From NCBI RefSeq assembly GCF_910592395.1, contig NC_088312.1, forward strand, positions 9,300,001-9,364,000: DNA of 64,000 nt. Direction: 5' to 3'. Shown piece by piece: positions 36,726 to 48,235 of this stretch (the first letter of the stretch is position 1; every line of letters begins with the position of its first letter). Both the position numbers and the translations under genes were made by a program. Source of the stretch: Lineus longissimus (Eukaryota > Nemertea > Pilidiophora > Heteronemertea > Lineidae). Below the pieces are notes generated by a model, which worked only from the letters and a program-made list of their open reading frames with translations, ran no database searches and was not told the origin of the DNA.

Positions 36726-39700
36726 ATGCCACAAACCTTGTCCGCAATTGCAACCGAAGATTTTTGGATGAACCGCAAGACGATCAGATGAAGGGTATGC
36801 ATCAAGTAACAACTTGCCCAAATTGTTGATTGGGTTGCCACTGTCAATTTTCTTTAACCGTTATTAGAATAAAATATTCAAACAGTGAAATAGTAAAACA
36901 AAGCTATTGAAGGCCTCAAGTGAAAAGTCAATCCCCAAATGTGTCACTCTAAGTTACAGCAATCTGCCAGCAAGCTAAAGCATTAACTGGCAATGCTAAT
37001 GGCAGATTTGCCTGCATTCAGTGCTTTGGTTTCAAAGCAATATCACATGTTGAAAACTGATAGAAGCCATACACTGACAGTTGAATATTGGGAACGAGTT
37101 TAGAATCCCCGATCACACCCCAAAAAAAGGTCATCGGTTGACTAACCAAGCACCACTGTTCAATGGATTTATAGTTGAATGCGATCAAACTACGTCATTT
37201 CCGATCGGGGATTCTAAATTTTAGCCGAATATTGTAAGTATGACCAGTGAAAGATATAACAAACCAATAAGCAAGTCAAACACTTGTCATAGACCAAGCC
37301 TTGTCAATGAAGTATATGAACTAATAGTATACTGAAATTTAAAAAATATCGCAAATCGAATACAACTTTTATCCCAATGCCAATGGCAAGGACATTTTCA
37401 TGTGCACTTTTCTGAGAGAACAAGGATTCAAAACTATATTTTTATAAAATGCACAAATAAAGCCACTGCTACAATTTACATGAAGTTTTGAACATGTTAT
37501 ATAGATTGACAGTGACGCCTCCATCAGCAATTCATGCCAGTGGATGTTCAAAAGTCGTAACCACAGTATATGATGTGTGTGTGTGTGTGTGTTTGAGACG
37601 GGATAGGAAAAGGGTGCGGGAGGTCATGTGGGGGGGGGACTATGGAGTATGGTGACCGTTGTGAGAGTTGGAAGTGTGTCTGATCACTGTCTTGCTCATT
37701 TTGTAGATCTTGTTGTTATTCTAGTTGTTAGAGTAGTTATCGTAGTTATCTAGCTATCGTAGTTATCTAGCTATAATAGTTGTAATTCTTTTGGTTCCTG
37801 CTTATCATCTATTTAACCTATTCAGCTTTCAGTTGTCCAGGCCAGGCCAGGTGACCAATGACGATGATAGATCGGGTTCGATTCAAGCTATACGCTTGGT
37901 GTATTCGGTTATCGTGTCTGGCGACTGAGTCTAACTCACGTCCAAAGCACGGTGGCTGGGTCCCAGGCATGCTTGCCACTTTGTTCTGCGGTCCTCATCT
38001 AAGTTTCGACGGTGATGACATGGACTTAGGTTCAAAGTACGTGTTCCCCTTGAGTCATTGTGGTTGATTGATGGGGGCAATTAACGGTTGCGTGTCGCTA
38101 GTCATTCAATTGGTCCCCTTGTTTTAGAGTGTTGGCGGGATAAGTCTTACGACTGTTAACAATAGTAAGCAATAGCTGGCCAGCGATCCCCTACCTGATC
38201 TCGAGGGGGATGGAATGACTGGGGTTAGAGGCCTGTTGTTAACCTGCGGAATTTCGTCGGACGAAATGTCAGGCGTGTCCGTGTGGGTCTTGTGCTAAAC
38301 CAGTTTAGTGCTAATGACGAAGACATTGGGTTCTTTGAATAACAACAGTGTTCTCAACCTCCTTGTGCCTCACAAAGCTGATATATATACCCGCTGAAAT
38401 CGACAAGACGGCGATGAAGAAGGAGAGCCAGCCTCCAGCTCGAGAGCCGAGAAGACACTGGATGGACCTGAAGAATATGTTGCTGCCAATGTTGGAGCCA
38501 TACAGGGTAAGCATCACTTAGTCGTCAGTTACGTCTTGATTAAAAGAAACATTACAAAGATGTTAAAATGATGTTAAAAAGTATCAATCTGACGTGCGAT
38601 TTCAATTTTTATACATATTGGGGTGCCACACTCAATTCTGTTCATACAGATTTGAAACCGCTTCAACCAATTTGGTTCCAGAATACAATTGAATGTGCTT
38701 TATTGAATTCGCATCAACTGATTCTCATTGAAACGTGAAGTGTTGGCGTTAATATGTATTAAAACAGTCTATTCATTGGCAGGGGGCTTGCAGGTCACTA
38801 GCTTTTTCCTGTCTTGATTATCTTCTAATTACCACAAAGGGCAGGGACAAGACATGCATACGCGAAAGGCACGTTACTACAATACGCAGCAAGAGTTGCA
38901 CTTTTCAAATCAAATTGCATGCTGATTAGACCAAGTGTGGTGTAGCCAATTCGTATTCCGGAGAGTGCTCTCTGGAAAACAGTTTTTAGTTGGATCCAGT
39001 GTGAAAGTAGCATGCTGTAGAAACGCTCAGCAAAAAGATAAACCCCTTAACCAAAAATTTGATTATTTTTAGGCAGCCCGAGCCAACATTGTACAAGGGC
39101 CACAAGGTCCAGGGTAACCGGAAAAACGCCGACCGACCGACCAACCGACCGACCTACTCGCCGACTCTGACAACCTCACTTACGGCATCCCATTCGCGCC
39201 TCATAGCCCGGTAACCGGAAAAACGCCGACCGACTATGGCTGGCGGGAGTGGACAAATATCTGAATTAAGGGTCGGGATAAATCAGATTTATACCACGAC
39301 TATATTCAGAATAGTAGACAGCCAATCAGACCCCCGCATTTCATGAATTATGGTGACCATTAAATCTGAATTATACCACGACATAAATGAATCAACCCAC
39401 GACTATAATCGTTTTAGACCCACGACTATATTCGTAATAGCAGACAGCCAATCAGAGAGCCGAATTTATTGACGGAAGTGCGATTTATGGACGCCGGAAG
39501 TGCGATATATGGACGCCGGAAGTGCGATATATGGACGCCGGAAGTGCTATTTATGGACGCCGGATGTTAGAATGTTAGATTTAATGGTCACCCTAATTCA
39601 TGAAATGCGGGGTTCTGATTGGCTGTCTGCTATTACGAATATAGTCGTGGGTCTAAAACGATTATAGTCGTGGGTTGATTCATTTATGTCGTGGTATAAT

Positions 39701-42700
39701 TCAGATTTAATGGTCACCATAATTCATGAAATGCGGGGGTCTGATTGGCTGTCTACTATTCTGAATATAGTCGTGGTATAAATCTGATTTATCCCGACCC
39801 TTAATTCAGATATTTGTCCACTCCCGCCAGCCATAACCGACCGACCTGCCAACGTACCGTCATAGTGCAGTATCCCTTTCGCTTCTCTATAGCACGTGTC
39901 TGTGTAGTGCCCAGCGCAATGGACGTGATGGAGTCCGACGTGACCTGACAGCAGCATCTCCAGTCAATTATACCGGGAAAACGAGTTCACGCGGTAAGGA
40001 ACTGATAACGATACTCTAAAGATATGCTTTGTCTACATGGTCGGTGGATATAAAAACATGATTTGGGCCTAATCTATGCGCTGTAGTTTTTCTGCTCGAG
40101 TGTCTCGACCGATGCAATCAATGCATGAACTGCAACGCGCAACATGCATTTGTTGTCATTTGACCAGCGCACGTGCGCTTGTTTACAATTTCATTTCACG
40201 TGACCTGCTATCGTGGATTGGATATATCACATTGACTTATGAGACCTGTGACTCAACTACGAAACTCCTTGGGTTGGTAGGTCGGAAGGTCGGTCGGTCA
40301 GTCGGTCGGTCGGTCGGTCGGCGTTTTTCCGGTTACCAAGGTCCAGGGCCTCAAGGACAAGGGACACAAGGACAAGGGACACAAAAGACGATGTTGCAAT
40401 CTGCGGGGTGAGCATCACATAGTCCTGGTTGATATTATATCTACTCATGAAACAAACTTCATAACTGTCCAACCAGGAGGGAAAAAAATCATATTTCATG
40501 TCTCCGAACCCGCACCCTGGTGGCCAAGTCATGAACTTTTATCCCCGAGTGAGACCACCTGACCGAGACTGCTCAAGTTAACAGCCAAATGGGCAACATG
40601 ACCTCGATGATCTTGATTAGTTGGACAAATCATGAGTTTCATTTTATATATGGTTATTAGTAATATCAGACGTAAGGATGGATATAAAAATCCAAGGCAA
40701 TTTGGCCTGAGGAATAATGCAACTTGGGCAAGGATTGAAGCAGTGAATCGAGCAAAGAGTGTGGCCGATCAACATTTTTCCACAAGAAAATGCTGCCAAC
40801 CAAAGACATCTTTACTTCACTTGATCCAGAAAATGGCCCGTGAGCATCTTTCCAACAGCCCCACTTTATAAAATGAAACGGCCAGGGCCATTGTGCTCAC
40901 CTGTCGACATGGGAAAAAATGGACTTGGACATGATGGGTGCTTTTGACTTCATTGATCATTTTCTAACCTTTGCCCCCTGGTGGCCACATTTGGAATCGA
41001 ATTCCTAAAGCGAGAAACAACAATCTCACTCAAATGAAAACAAATAATCTTTTAGTTTCAATCTATTCATTTTGAGATAGGTCATTGAATGTATTTTTCC
41101 TGTTATCTAGCCCTCTGCAGATTGAGATGATGGCTGTCGAGAAGACCCAACCACTCAACCAAGATCTACAAATTGTGCTATGGTAGATGTGACTCTCAAA
41201 AGATTTTGGATGACTAAGGAATCCAATACATATATGGTAAATATAAACACTCAATGACAAGACAGTATATCATGAAATGGGTGAACACGCCATGGGCTGA
41301 GTTCGTTTCATTTCCGGAGTAAAGTAGAGTCGCAAAATGGTGGATTTTATCCTCAAACTGTACAAGCAACCTCAGTTTGATATTGAATTGCAGATCAAGT
41401 GTCAAGTAGTAAAGTGTTGTGGTTGTCGGTATTAAGGATTTTAGAAAATTAAGACAAGAACACATTTCTTAAATAACATCCAACCCCTTCCAGAAACTAG
41501 CGATGATTTTTGAAAAACCCACTTCAGCCGCCTTGTTTTGATCGACCCGATTATTCGGGCAGAGATGCGCTATGTTGACGATACCCCCATATATTTTACT
41601 TGAAGACTTCAGCAACTTCAGGGAGATTTCGCACGTTGATTGGGAAACCTTGGACCTGCATATGCCATACTCGTGAAACCGAATGAACTCATCCCTAAAG
41701 TGTATTTAAAGGGTGTGCCAATAAATGTTCCATATGTTCTGTGGCTGGACTGAAAATAGACAGGCTATTAGATTTTCCATCCATGGTTTTGTCACTGCAT
41801 TGCTCCTTACTAAACACAAACTGTGTCAAAAATAAAAGTAAAAGAGCCGCAGTTGTGCAGTTGTTTGGGTCTCTGACAAGTGGTCATGAGCTCCCAGCCT
41901 CACCAGTTGAAATGCTCAGGTTGTAGTACTGATTGAGCAGCTAATCTGAATTCCAGTTCCACTGAAAGCTCTCAGCATAGACTGGGGTAAGAGTTAAAAG
42001 TAGGGTGACAATTTCAACCGTTATTGATGTCAAGACTAGAAACCCGAAACTTGCAAGTTATACTTTTGGGACAGACAAGATATCAAGACGCGATGAGATA
42101 AGGGGCCGAGTGAGGGCTTGAACTTAAGGGGTACGCTGTTCATAATTACTGGTGGTCCAGGAAAATAGAATTGCAGTTATACATAATGCTGTAGAACAGA
42201 TATTATGCATACGTGTTTGCTGAAACTGGGTGCTAATTCTGGTATTTGTATTTCTATGCAACGGCAGTGCCAGTGCTGAAATCTATATTTAGTACATATT
42301 TGTGCAATTGGAAATTTCAAATTCAATTACAAACTTCTAATTTTTTAACGGTGTAGGATTTAAGGGTTGTGATTTTATCATAAACTACTTCGGTGAATTT
42401 GATGAAACTGAATGAAAGACCTAATGGCACAAGTGCATTAATCATGGTGGAGCAATGTAGCCTGCTGGCGATGATAGTCTGTCGGCGATGGCGCTCGTTA
42501 CGACCGATCGCGCTCATTTTAGTTATACTGAATCGAGATGACCGTAAGGACAAATTGAGACTGAGAGTAACCTTAAATTTTGTTTTCCAGTCGCTCACAG
42601 ATACGGGCAGACGACCGAGAGTCGAGTGGATTCAGTAGATCGAATGGTTGTGCAGAGGGATAGCCATGTGCAGGAGTGACGAACCAGAGCTCAGCAAACG

Positions 42701-44782
42701 ATGCCTTGACAGAACAATTTAAGGAGAACCTTCGCTAAGATCAGAAAGGGAACTTGTTTGCTGTGGGGATGGATTGGACACCGAAATGTCTGTCATTCTA
42801 ATAAACTATAATGACAATCCAACTCCAAAGGGACTTTCTGGACTTAGGGAAAGCTACGGACATAGAGCCCTGACATGATATCCTGCAGCCACCATGAGGA
42901 CAGCCTATCTCATACCTTCGGAAGGGTGCCATCACACGGTAATGTAAACAAATCAATTTCAGTTTTTCAGATGTCCTTGATAAGGTGTTAGCCTGATTGG
43001 CCTGATTAAGAGATGGTGAGCTGTCTAGAGATGGTGAGCTCTCTGTTGAGGAATAATTTTCCAACGTTGTTTTAGCGACACCAATTACAGTGCCATTTTC
43101 ATCAAACCCACGGTGATGATGACCTCTCACGTTTGCCTCTTTAAATGCTCTATTGAACTAATTGATTCTGAATATGCCATCACAGAAAATCACTTCTTAA
43201 CCCACTGATATCTCACTCTCATAAACAACTTGGTTATGCTGGTTGCATGAATATCAAAAGCAAAGCATTTTTATCAACTGGAGCTTTATGTAACACTAAG
43301 AAAGAATCCCGAACTGCTAAATGAGCAGTAGTTGAACATGGCCATTGCCAGTAATGTGATTTCATGAAGTCTGGCCAAACATACAGAGGCCTAACACAAC
43401 CTTTAACGTGTCAAGCCTCATGGGTTCCCTGATACCAGAGGTCTGGAAATGCTCAAAACACCGTAGGGTGCAGGTTTCAAATCAATATCTAGAAAGATAA
43501 CCTACTTTTCCCCCTTCGGAATTTCAGACAGTACTGTGAAAAAGTTGTAGTTGAAAGTTGTACAGCATGATTGTTTTAGGTTTGAGATATCAGTGAGGTT
43601 GAGCTTTGAATGGTAACAAAAAACAACAACAACTTTATTGACATATGATTGCAGCTGCCTGGGTTACAGAAGATTCCTCAAAAGTCTTTCTGACAGCACC
43701 CACCCGATTGAATGAAATTCAAATGGAAAACCATTACCCCGAGTTGAAAAATGTGACGTTAATTCACGTCGTTGTTCCTCGAAGCCCTAAGTGCGTTTGA
43801 CGTTGATTAATGTGGGAGCTCCACTAAAGTGTTAACAGCTGTAAAATAACTCTGTTGGTCAATGCTGGTGCATTTGCATGGAGTATCAGCTTTCCAGGAC
43901 AGGCCATTTCAATGACTTGGGCCAAGAAGAGAAGAGATCAGCAAAGGAAAAAGTTACTGGGTAGCAACTTGGGGGGGGGGGGGGGATGATGTGATCACAG
44001 AAAAACTACTCTATTAAGGACATCCTCAAGACCGATAAGTGCTGTGCTTACAAGAGAGGTGTACTGATTAGAGAGTTCAAATTGAAAGGAGACAATCAAA
44101 GTTAGTGTCCTTAAAGAGAGAAGGTCCTTTTAGAGAGGTGTATGCTAAGGGAGGTTCCACTGTATTCTAAAGTAGGGTCCTTGTGGCACTTGGTGACCTC
44201 ACTGGTGATGCAAAATGACGCAATTGGACCCCCCCCCTCCCCAACACTACAACCAACATCAATTAATTTAATGGCAACAACAACTTTACTAATGAAACCA
44301 CGCAGGCGGCTGAGATGGCATAAACTGCCCCAATCCTCAAGTCCCTGCATAAGTTCTGTTTTGGCATTCTTGTAAGGTTAAATGTCAACACAAGAAAAGT
44401 AATTTCTAACAGTTATGATATTGACATTGATAGAGCTGTTCAGTTGTTGTTTCTTGTTTCTGATCAAATCTTAACCTCATTGTTGCAGGAACTTAACATG
44501 TTCCATCTTGACTCTCACGTGTTTGCATCACCACCATCGAGCTTGTGAGTGATAGAGCGATCTCAAAACATTGTGGGTCAAGACGAACAAGTTCCTGCAC
44601 AATGAATATTTCACTGATGATATTTTGCACCAATAAACCTTACTGTATGTAATTTGTTTCTTTTCAGCATGGAGAAGCATCCGACAGGAGGAAGATGGAT
44701 GTCGCTGACCAGCACATCCCAACGATGTATTTTTGTCACCGTAGACCTATTGCTTTTATTGAAATATCTGATTGAAAGGTGA
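36726..44782 (+). CDS. Candidate unrecognised multi-exon gene (low confidence)
   Basis: Five exon-like segments on the plus strand join with compatible phases: 36726-36794, 38349-38506, 39073-39113 plus 40348-40407 (one exon split by a fold-back element), 41111-41182, and 44668-44782 ending in TGA. Open text includes LVRNCNRRFLDEPQDDQ, KKESQPPAREPRRHWMDLK, a Gly/Gln-rich GPQGPGPQGQGTQGQGTQ and PLQIEMMAVEKTQPLNQDL. No start codon exon is certain and I recognise no family. If the middle exon is real, this copy is interrupted by a 1.2-kb insertion. It may be a lineage-specific gene, a noncoding RNA, or chance; the splice sites were selected by eye, which inflates the apparent fit. Confidence 0.22.
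37099..37218. mobile_element. Short element with perfect 16-bp terminal inverted repeats
   Basis: TTTAGAATCCCCGATC at 37099-37114 and its exact reverse complement at 37203-37218 enclose about 90 bp. This is the size and form of a small MITE. No target duplication was resolved. Confidence 0.55.
37640..38300. other. Composition-shifted block, unassigned
   Basis: This stretch is richer in GC than its neighbours and contains short tandem TCGTAGTTATCTAGCTA units near 37735-37775. It could be a solo LTR or an old insertion, but no paired ends or coding segments were found. A GGTTCGATTC box near 37876 does not fit into a tRNA cloverleaf. Confidence 0.3.
39114..40336. mobile_element. Fold-back DNA element with 11-bp target duplication
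   Basis: The element begins GTAACCGGAAAAACGCCGAC followed by (CGAC)n and ends with (GGTC)n and GTCGGCGTTTTTCCGGTTAC, a long inverted repeat. It is flanked on both sides by CAAGGTCCAGG (39103-39113 and 40337-40347). A second direct copy of the left end occurs at 39210-39234. Without its nested insertion it is about 624 bp and has no transposase frame, so it is non-autonomous. The TSD length is longer than the 8-10 bp usual for Mutator-like elements, so the superfamily is not assigned. Confidence 0.85.
39237..39833. mobile_element. Nested inverted-repeat MITE with TA duplication
   Basis: This 597-bp element starts TGGCTGGCGGGAGTGGACAA and ends with the reverse complement; TA lies on each side (39235-39236, 39834-39835). 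Its arms of about 215 bp pair almost fully, and the loop carries four copies of a 22-bp unit around GGACGCCGGAAGTGC. It is inserted into the (CGAC)n arm of the larger fold-back element. TA target choice suggests mobilisation by a Tc1/mariner-type transposase; none is encoded. Confidence 0.85.
41183..43996. other. Intergenic, nothing recognised
   Basis: No conserved coding segment. Open frames on both strands around 42323-42638 and 42798-43130 overlap on opposite strands and show no recognisable domain. A G15 tract lies at 43971-43985. Confidence 0.45.
43971..43985. repeat. G15 homopolymer
   Basis: Run of 15 G directly left of the MITE at 43997-44164. Confidence 0.95.
43997..44164. mobile_element. 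MITE, family shared with ORC3 intron (copy 1)
   Basis: Diverged copy of the element at 53290-53469. It shares CTCTATTAAGGACA at the left, AGAGAGGTGTA-like boxes inside, and GGTTCCACTGTA at the right end. This end sequence is typical of short TA-targeting elements common in invertebrates. Confidence 0.65.
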
Positions 44783-45419
44783 TTTTATTGATAAAAATCC
44801 TAAAATTTTCTGATGGGAGAAGGTATATATTGACCTTCTTAGGGCAATGACAATATGTTGTCATGGTTTAAAATAATGCACGTATAAAGAAGGAACATTT
44901 TAGAGGAGGGTTTCTTTGGTTACCAGGGGCACCATGATCCAAGAGATCAACAATTTTCTGGCAAAATCTTTTGAAAGAAGGCGAAATGTGGAGTGGGTGT
45001 TTATGGAGAGCCAATAGGGCATGTCAGTACCCAAACAAATAAGTCTCAAGCAAAATTGATTTTTAGCTTATGAAGGCAGAAGCTAATAGCCTAGGGCACA
45101 TCAGGACCCTACTGCTTGAAATGGTTTTCTCCTGAAATAATCACCAACTTCATCAGATATTTCATTATTATATCTCCATCACTTGAGACATGGGGTTCAT
45201 ATGATTTCTTTCTTGCTTAAACCCCAGGCAAAAAAGGAACATATGTGTCTGCGATGGAACGTAGGCCTTTTTTACTGTTTCTCGATCTCCCCAGTACCAC
45301 AGAATCCACGGGCATTGGTCTGAGCAGTTAAGCCGAGACCTCCTTACGTTGGCTGGCTCAGTTGCTTGGTATCATATAATACCAGAGACAACTGACCAAC
45401 TACACAAAGAAGTTAAAGA

Positions 45420-45655
45420 AGTTGCGTTCCCTCAATCACTTTTACCAAATACCTGGGAACCAGGGCTGCTCCATACCTCTGGAATCAACTCCCTACGTCC
45501 ATCCGCAAGGCGGATTCAGTGGTATCTTTCAAGGCCGTTCTAAAAACTCACTTATTCAGGCATGCTTTTTTCAACAGCGCCTGAGAGTCGAGGAAATTGT
45601 TTCCTCGAATCAGGCGCTATATAAATATTTTAATTGATTGATTGATTGATTGATG
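45420..45655 (+). mobile_element. 3' end of a non-LTR retrotransposon (CR1/L2-like)
   Basis: One frame reads RAAPYLWNQLPTSIRKADSV followed by SFKAVLKTHLFRHAFFN and a stop near 45587. This is the characteristic C-terminus of CR1/L2-type ORF2 polyproteins. A short 3' UTR follows with GGCGCTATATAAATA and a (TTGA)n tail to about 45655, the usual tail of this group. The reverse transcriptase itself is missing, so it is a 5'-truncated dead copy. The left boundary is not clear. Confidence 0.75.
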
Positions 45656-46384
45656 AAAAGACACATTCAACTTACATAGTTGAAAACACTCTCATTATTT
45701 TATTGATATTTATGAGAATATCAAAAGATTTCCTGACGACAGAATCGACTGCTTCGAGATCTTGCGAGGGCATATCTATCATGCACTGCAGATTATGAAG
45801 ATGGTCTTTTGCCCCACTAAGAATTGGATTAGACATGGTACTGAATGGTTTGAGAAAAGTGTAATTAAAACGTCAACTTTGTAAGACGTTTCATTTTGTC
45901 CTGCATGTAATAAATGTAGACCTTGTTAGTAAAATAAAGAGATCTTAGACTCCAACTTGCCAAAAAACTGGCATACATGTACCCACTTCTGTCTGGTCTT
46001 GCCATGTCGAAAGCTACGTCTTTTGTCATGCAAATAACATGTCACCTCTCAACCTTTTGTGATGCAAAGCGGCAGCCTCAAGGTGGAGTGGCCATGAGAA
46101 ATGTGGTCCTTTTGTTATTTAAATTGGGCCCTTAAGCTGTTTGGTCATGGTGTGATGACAGCCTTGACCTGACCTATTGTTAGTTGAAATGGCTCAACTG
46201 CAGTCATACACAATAGGTTTAATGCATGCATGAATAGTAAATGAACATATTATTAGCATGCAGAGTTGAAGTTGTGGAGTCCGACTAGTGTAAGATCTCT
46301 ATTTAGCAATGTCTTTCTTGGACATTACATCTTGTAAAGGAGTAGACCATGTGTGATAGTATTACTATCTTCTGGTTTTCTCCT
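45656..46384. other. Intergenic, nothing recognised
   Basis: AT-rich sequence with no coding similarity or defined repeat seen. Confidence 0.5.
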
Positions 46385-46690
46385 GTTATGGGCTTTCGGA
46401 GTGGCGCAGTACTTAAATGTACACGTCTGATGTCATTTAAAAAACGCAGTCGTTGAAGCCTGTCACCTGTGTGATGGAGTCGGCAGCTCCCTCCGATCGC
46501 GTAGGTTTTCTCCCGGGGACGGGTTTCCTCCTGCACGACATTCCAAATTGCCATTACGATAATTCTTGGGATGTACAACAATAAAAAAGATTTTTTCAAA
46601 AGATAATGATTTGAATTTATTTTTCTTAACCCTCCGGGTTGGGTGGTGTAGTGGTTCACTTACACCAACAACCTGGCAACCTGAATGGGG
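46385..46690 (+). mobile_element. SINE-like fragments
   Basis: Two tRNA-derived-looking pieces are present. The first (46385-46575) starts with GGAGTGGCGCAGTACTTAA, similar to a box A region, and ends with GGTTTTCTCC and CGGGTTTCCTCCTGCACGAC, a sequence common in SINE/LINE 3' parts. The second (46632-46690) has GGTGGTGTAGTGGTTCA. Neither folds into an intact tRNA. Boundaries are uncertain. Confidence 0.35.
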
Positions 46691-46974
46691 AAATTATATA
46701 TTGGTCATAATTGCTCTATACAGCAGGTCAGTACATGTATTGTCTAATGCATTGCCTGCTGACATTGTTGCCTTAATCACACCAAATCAAAGGCCTACGC
46801 AGTCTGTTGAAAATTTGAAATTTGATATGAAAATTTTGTGAACAGGAACATGTCCTTAATGTAATTGAGTAGACTGATATGCAAATGCAACAAATAGCAT
46901 GTAGCATGATGAGTGCATGTAGGGTACTTGCTAGCTCATTGTGGCTGGCTCATTGTTGGAATCATTTGAGTTCA

Positions 46975-47240
46975 CATTGAATGGTTTATTTCCAGTATGA
47001 ATTCTGCGCATGCAGTGTCTGTCATCCGTCGTCGTCGTCGTCTGTTCCTGTATAATTCCATATCTCTCAGATGAACACAAGTATGAATCCTTGCCAACAG
47101 AAGCCCAAGAGCGGCTGCTAGGACCCCCCCCCCCCCCGAATCACATTTAATGGTTTATCTCCAGTATGAATCATTCAGATGACCACATTAACTGGAGTTC
47201 TTATTGAATGGCTTATCACAAGTAAGAATCCTGAACAGAA
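46975..47240. repeat. Inverted copies of the 64-bp minisatellite
   Basis: About three diverged units in the opposite orientation to 33728-34545, for example CATTTAATGGTTTATCTCCAGTATGAATC and AGATGACCACATTAACT-type boxes. They are interrupted by C tracts at 47124-47137 and 47264-47279. Confidence 0.7.
47124..47137. repeat. C14 homopolymer
   Basis: Run of 14 C inside the second minisatellite cluster. Confidence 0.95.
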
Positions 47241-47263
47241 TCCCATGGCTGCTGGGAACAACA

Positions 47264-47279
47264 CCCCCCCCCCCCCCCC
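47264..47279. repeat. C16 homopolymer
   Basis: Run of 16 C inside the second minisatellite cluster. Confidence 0.95.
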
Positions 47280-47512
47280 TTCTTTAAAAGTGACAGAACC
47301 TATGGAAGGGCATCCTTTTTAAAAACCTCGAGGACTGCCATTCGCCACACCTACATTCGTATTTCCCGCGTTATGTACTAATTGTGGCGCCACCTGTTAT
47401 TTACTAGATGGAACTACGACATCCCTCGACGCGATCTGCACATCGAGTATGTAAATCGGGTAGGTGTAAACTGTGGACGAAAGTGTGAACAGCGGCCCTC
47501 TAACTGATCAGG

Positions 47513-47597
47513 GTTCGGAGAGCGCATTCGCTGCTGGGAACCTTTTGGTCGCTCGTGGGACCCGCTTTGATGATCGCCGCCCAGACCCTCACGTGAC
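47513..47597 (+). repeat. Long-range inverted repeat, left arm
   Basis: 85 bp matched in reverse complement at 50662-50746 with about five mismatches. It includes CTGGGAACCTTTTGGTCGCT and GATGATCGCCGCCCAGACCC. The two arms bracket the densest satellite block of the window. Confidence 0.85.
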
Positions 47598-48035
47598 CAA
47601 TTCTCCATTTAAGATGCTGCTACTGCGCATGCGTTATCTATGTGTGGAGCATGGTCAGGCGGTGCATCAACATGACGGCAATCTTATTTGAATATTCTAT
47701 TAATAGATAAATTTAACCCTTTCGTGGTATTTACGCGCTCAACTTGGCCAGGGTGAGATCGGGTGAGATGGATCGAGTTGCGCAACTGGGTCTTCGTCAG
47801 TGGGCGGGGGGGCGCCGGGATCTGTGGTTTCTTGTGATCTTGAGCTGTTATTATTATGAACTAACATGTAGACTACTATCTTCACTGTACTGCTGACATC
47901 AGGTTACTAGTATTATCGTGCTTGCCCTCTTGTAGTAGGCCTATGGACTTTTCATTTAAGCACTAAAATTATTGAATTTTTCTCTGAAATCTACGGTGGC
48001 TGGGAAAGGACATCGAAAAAAAAAATTCTCGGCGG

Positions 48036-48212
48036 GCCGACTTATTAAGTCGGGGGGACGACTTATTATGTCGGGGGGGGGGACGACTTATTATCTCGGG
48101 GGACGACTTAGTAAGTCGGGAGGACGACTTAGTAAGTCGGGGGGACGACTTATTATCTCGGGGGGACGACTTATTAAGTCGGGGGGGGACGACTTATTAA
48201 GTCGGGGGGACG
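48036..48212. repeat. ~22-bp GGACGACTTATTAAGTCGGG array
   Basis: About eight units of roughly 20-26 bp; each contains the near-palindrome GACTTATTAAGTC (or TTAGTAAGTC, TTATTATGTC) separated by runs of 3-9 G. Each unit can form a small hairpin. Confidence 0.9.
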
Positions 48213-48235
48213 ACGAATTATGACAGCGAGGGCAA

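Noticed and set aside
37865-37890. GGTTCGATTC box suggesting a tRNA gene
   Set aside because: No box A at proper spacing and no cloverleaf could be drawn on either strand.
38311-38517. Minus-strand frame with a hydrophobic stretch (LSFFIAVLSISAGIYIS)
   Set aside because: The plus strand here has a better donor and a duplicated boundary; the hydrophobic reading is probably the complement of Lys/Glu-type codons.
40257-40532. Open frame with DRPTDRLTDRPSD repeats
   Set aside because: It is the translated (CGAC)n arm of the fold-back element, not a gene.
42323-43130. Overlapping open frames of 80-110 codons
   Set aside because: They occur on both strands over the same bases, lack any family features and have no matching splice sites.
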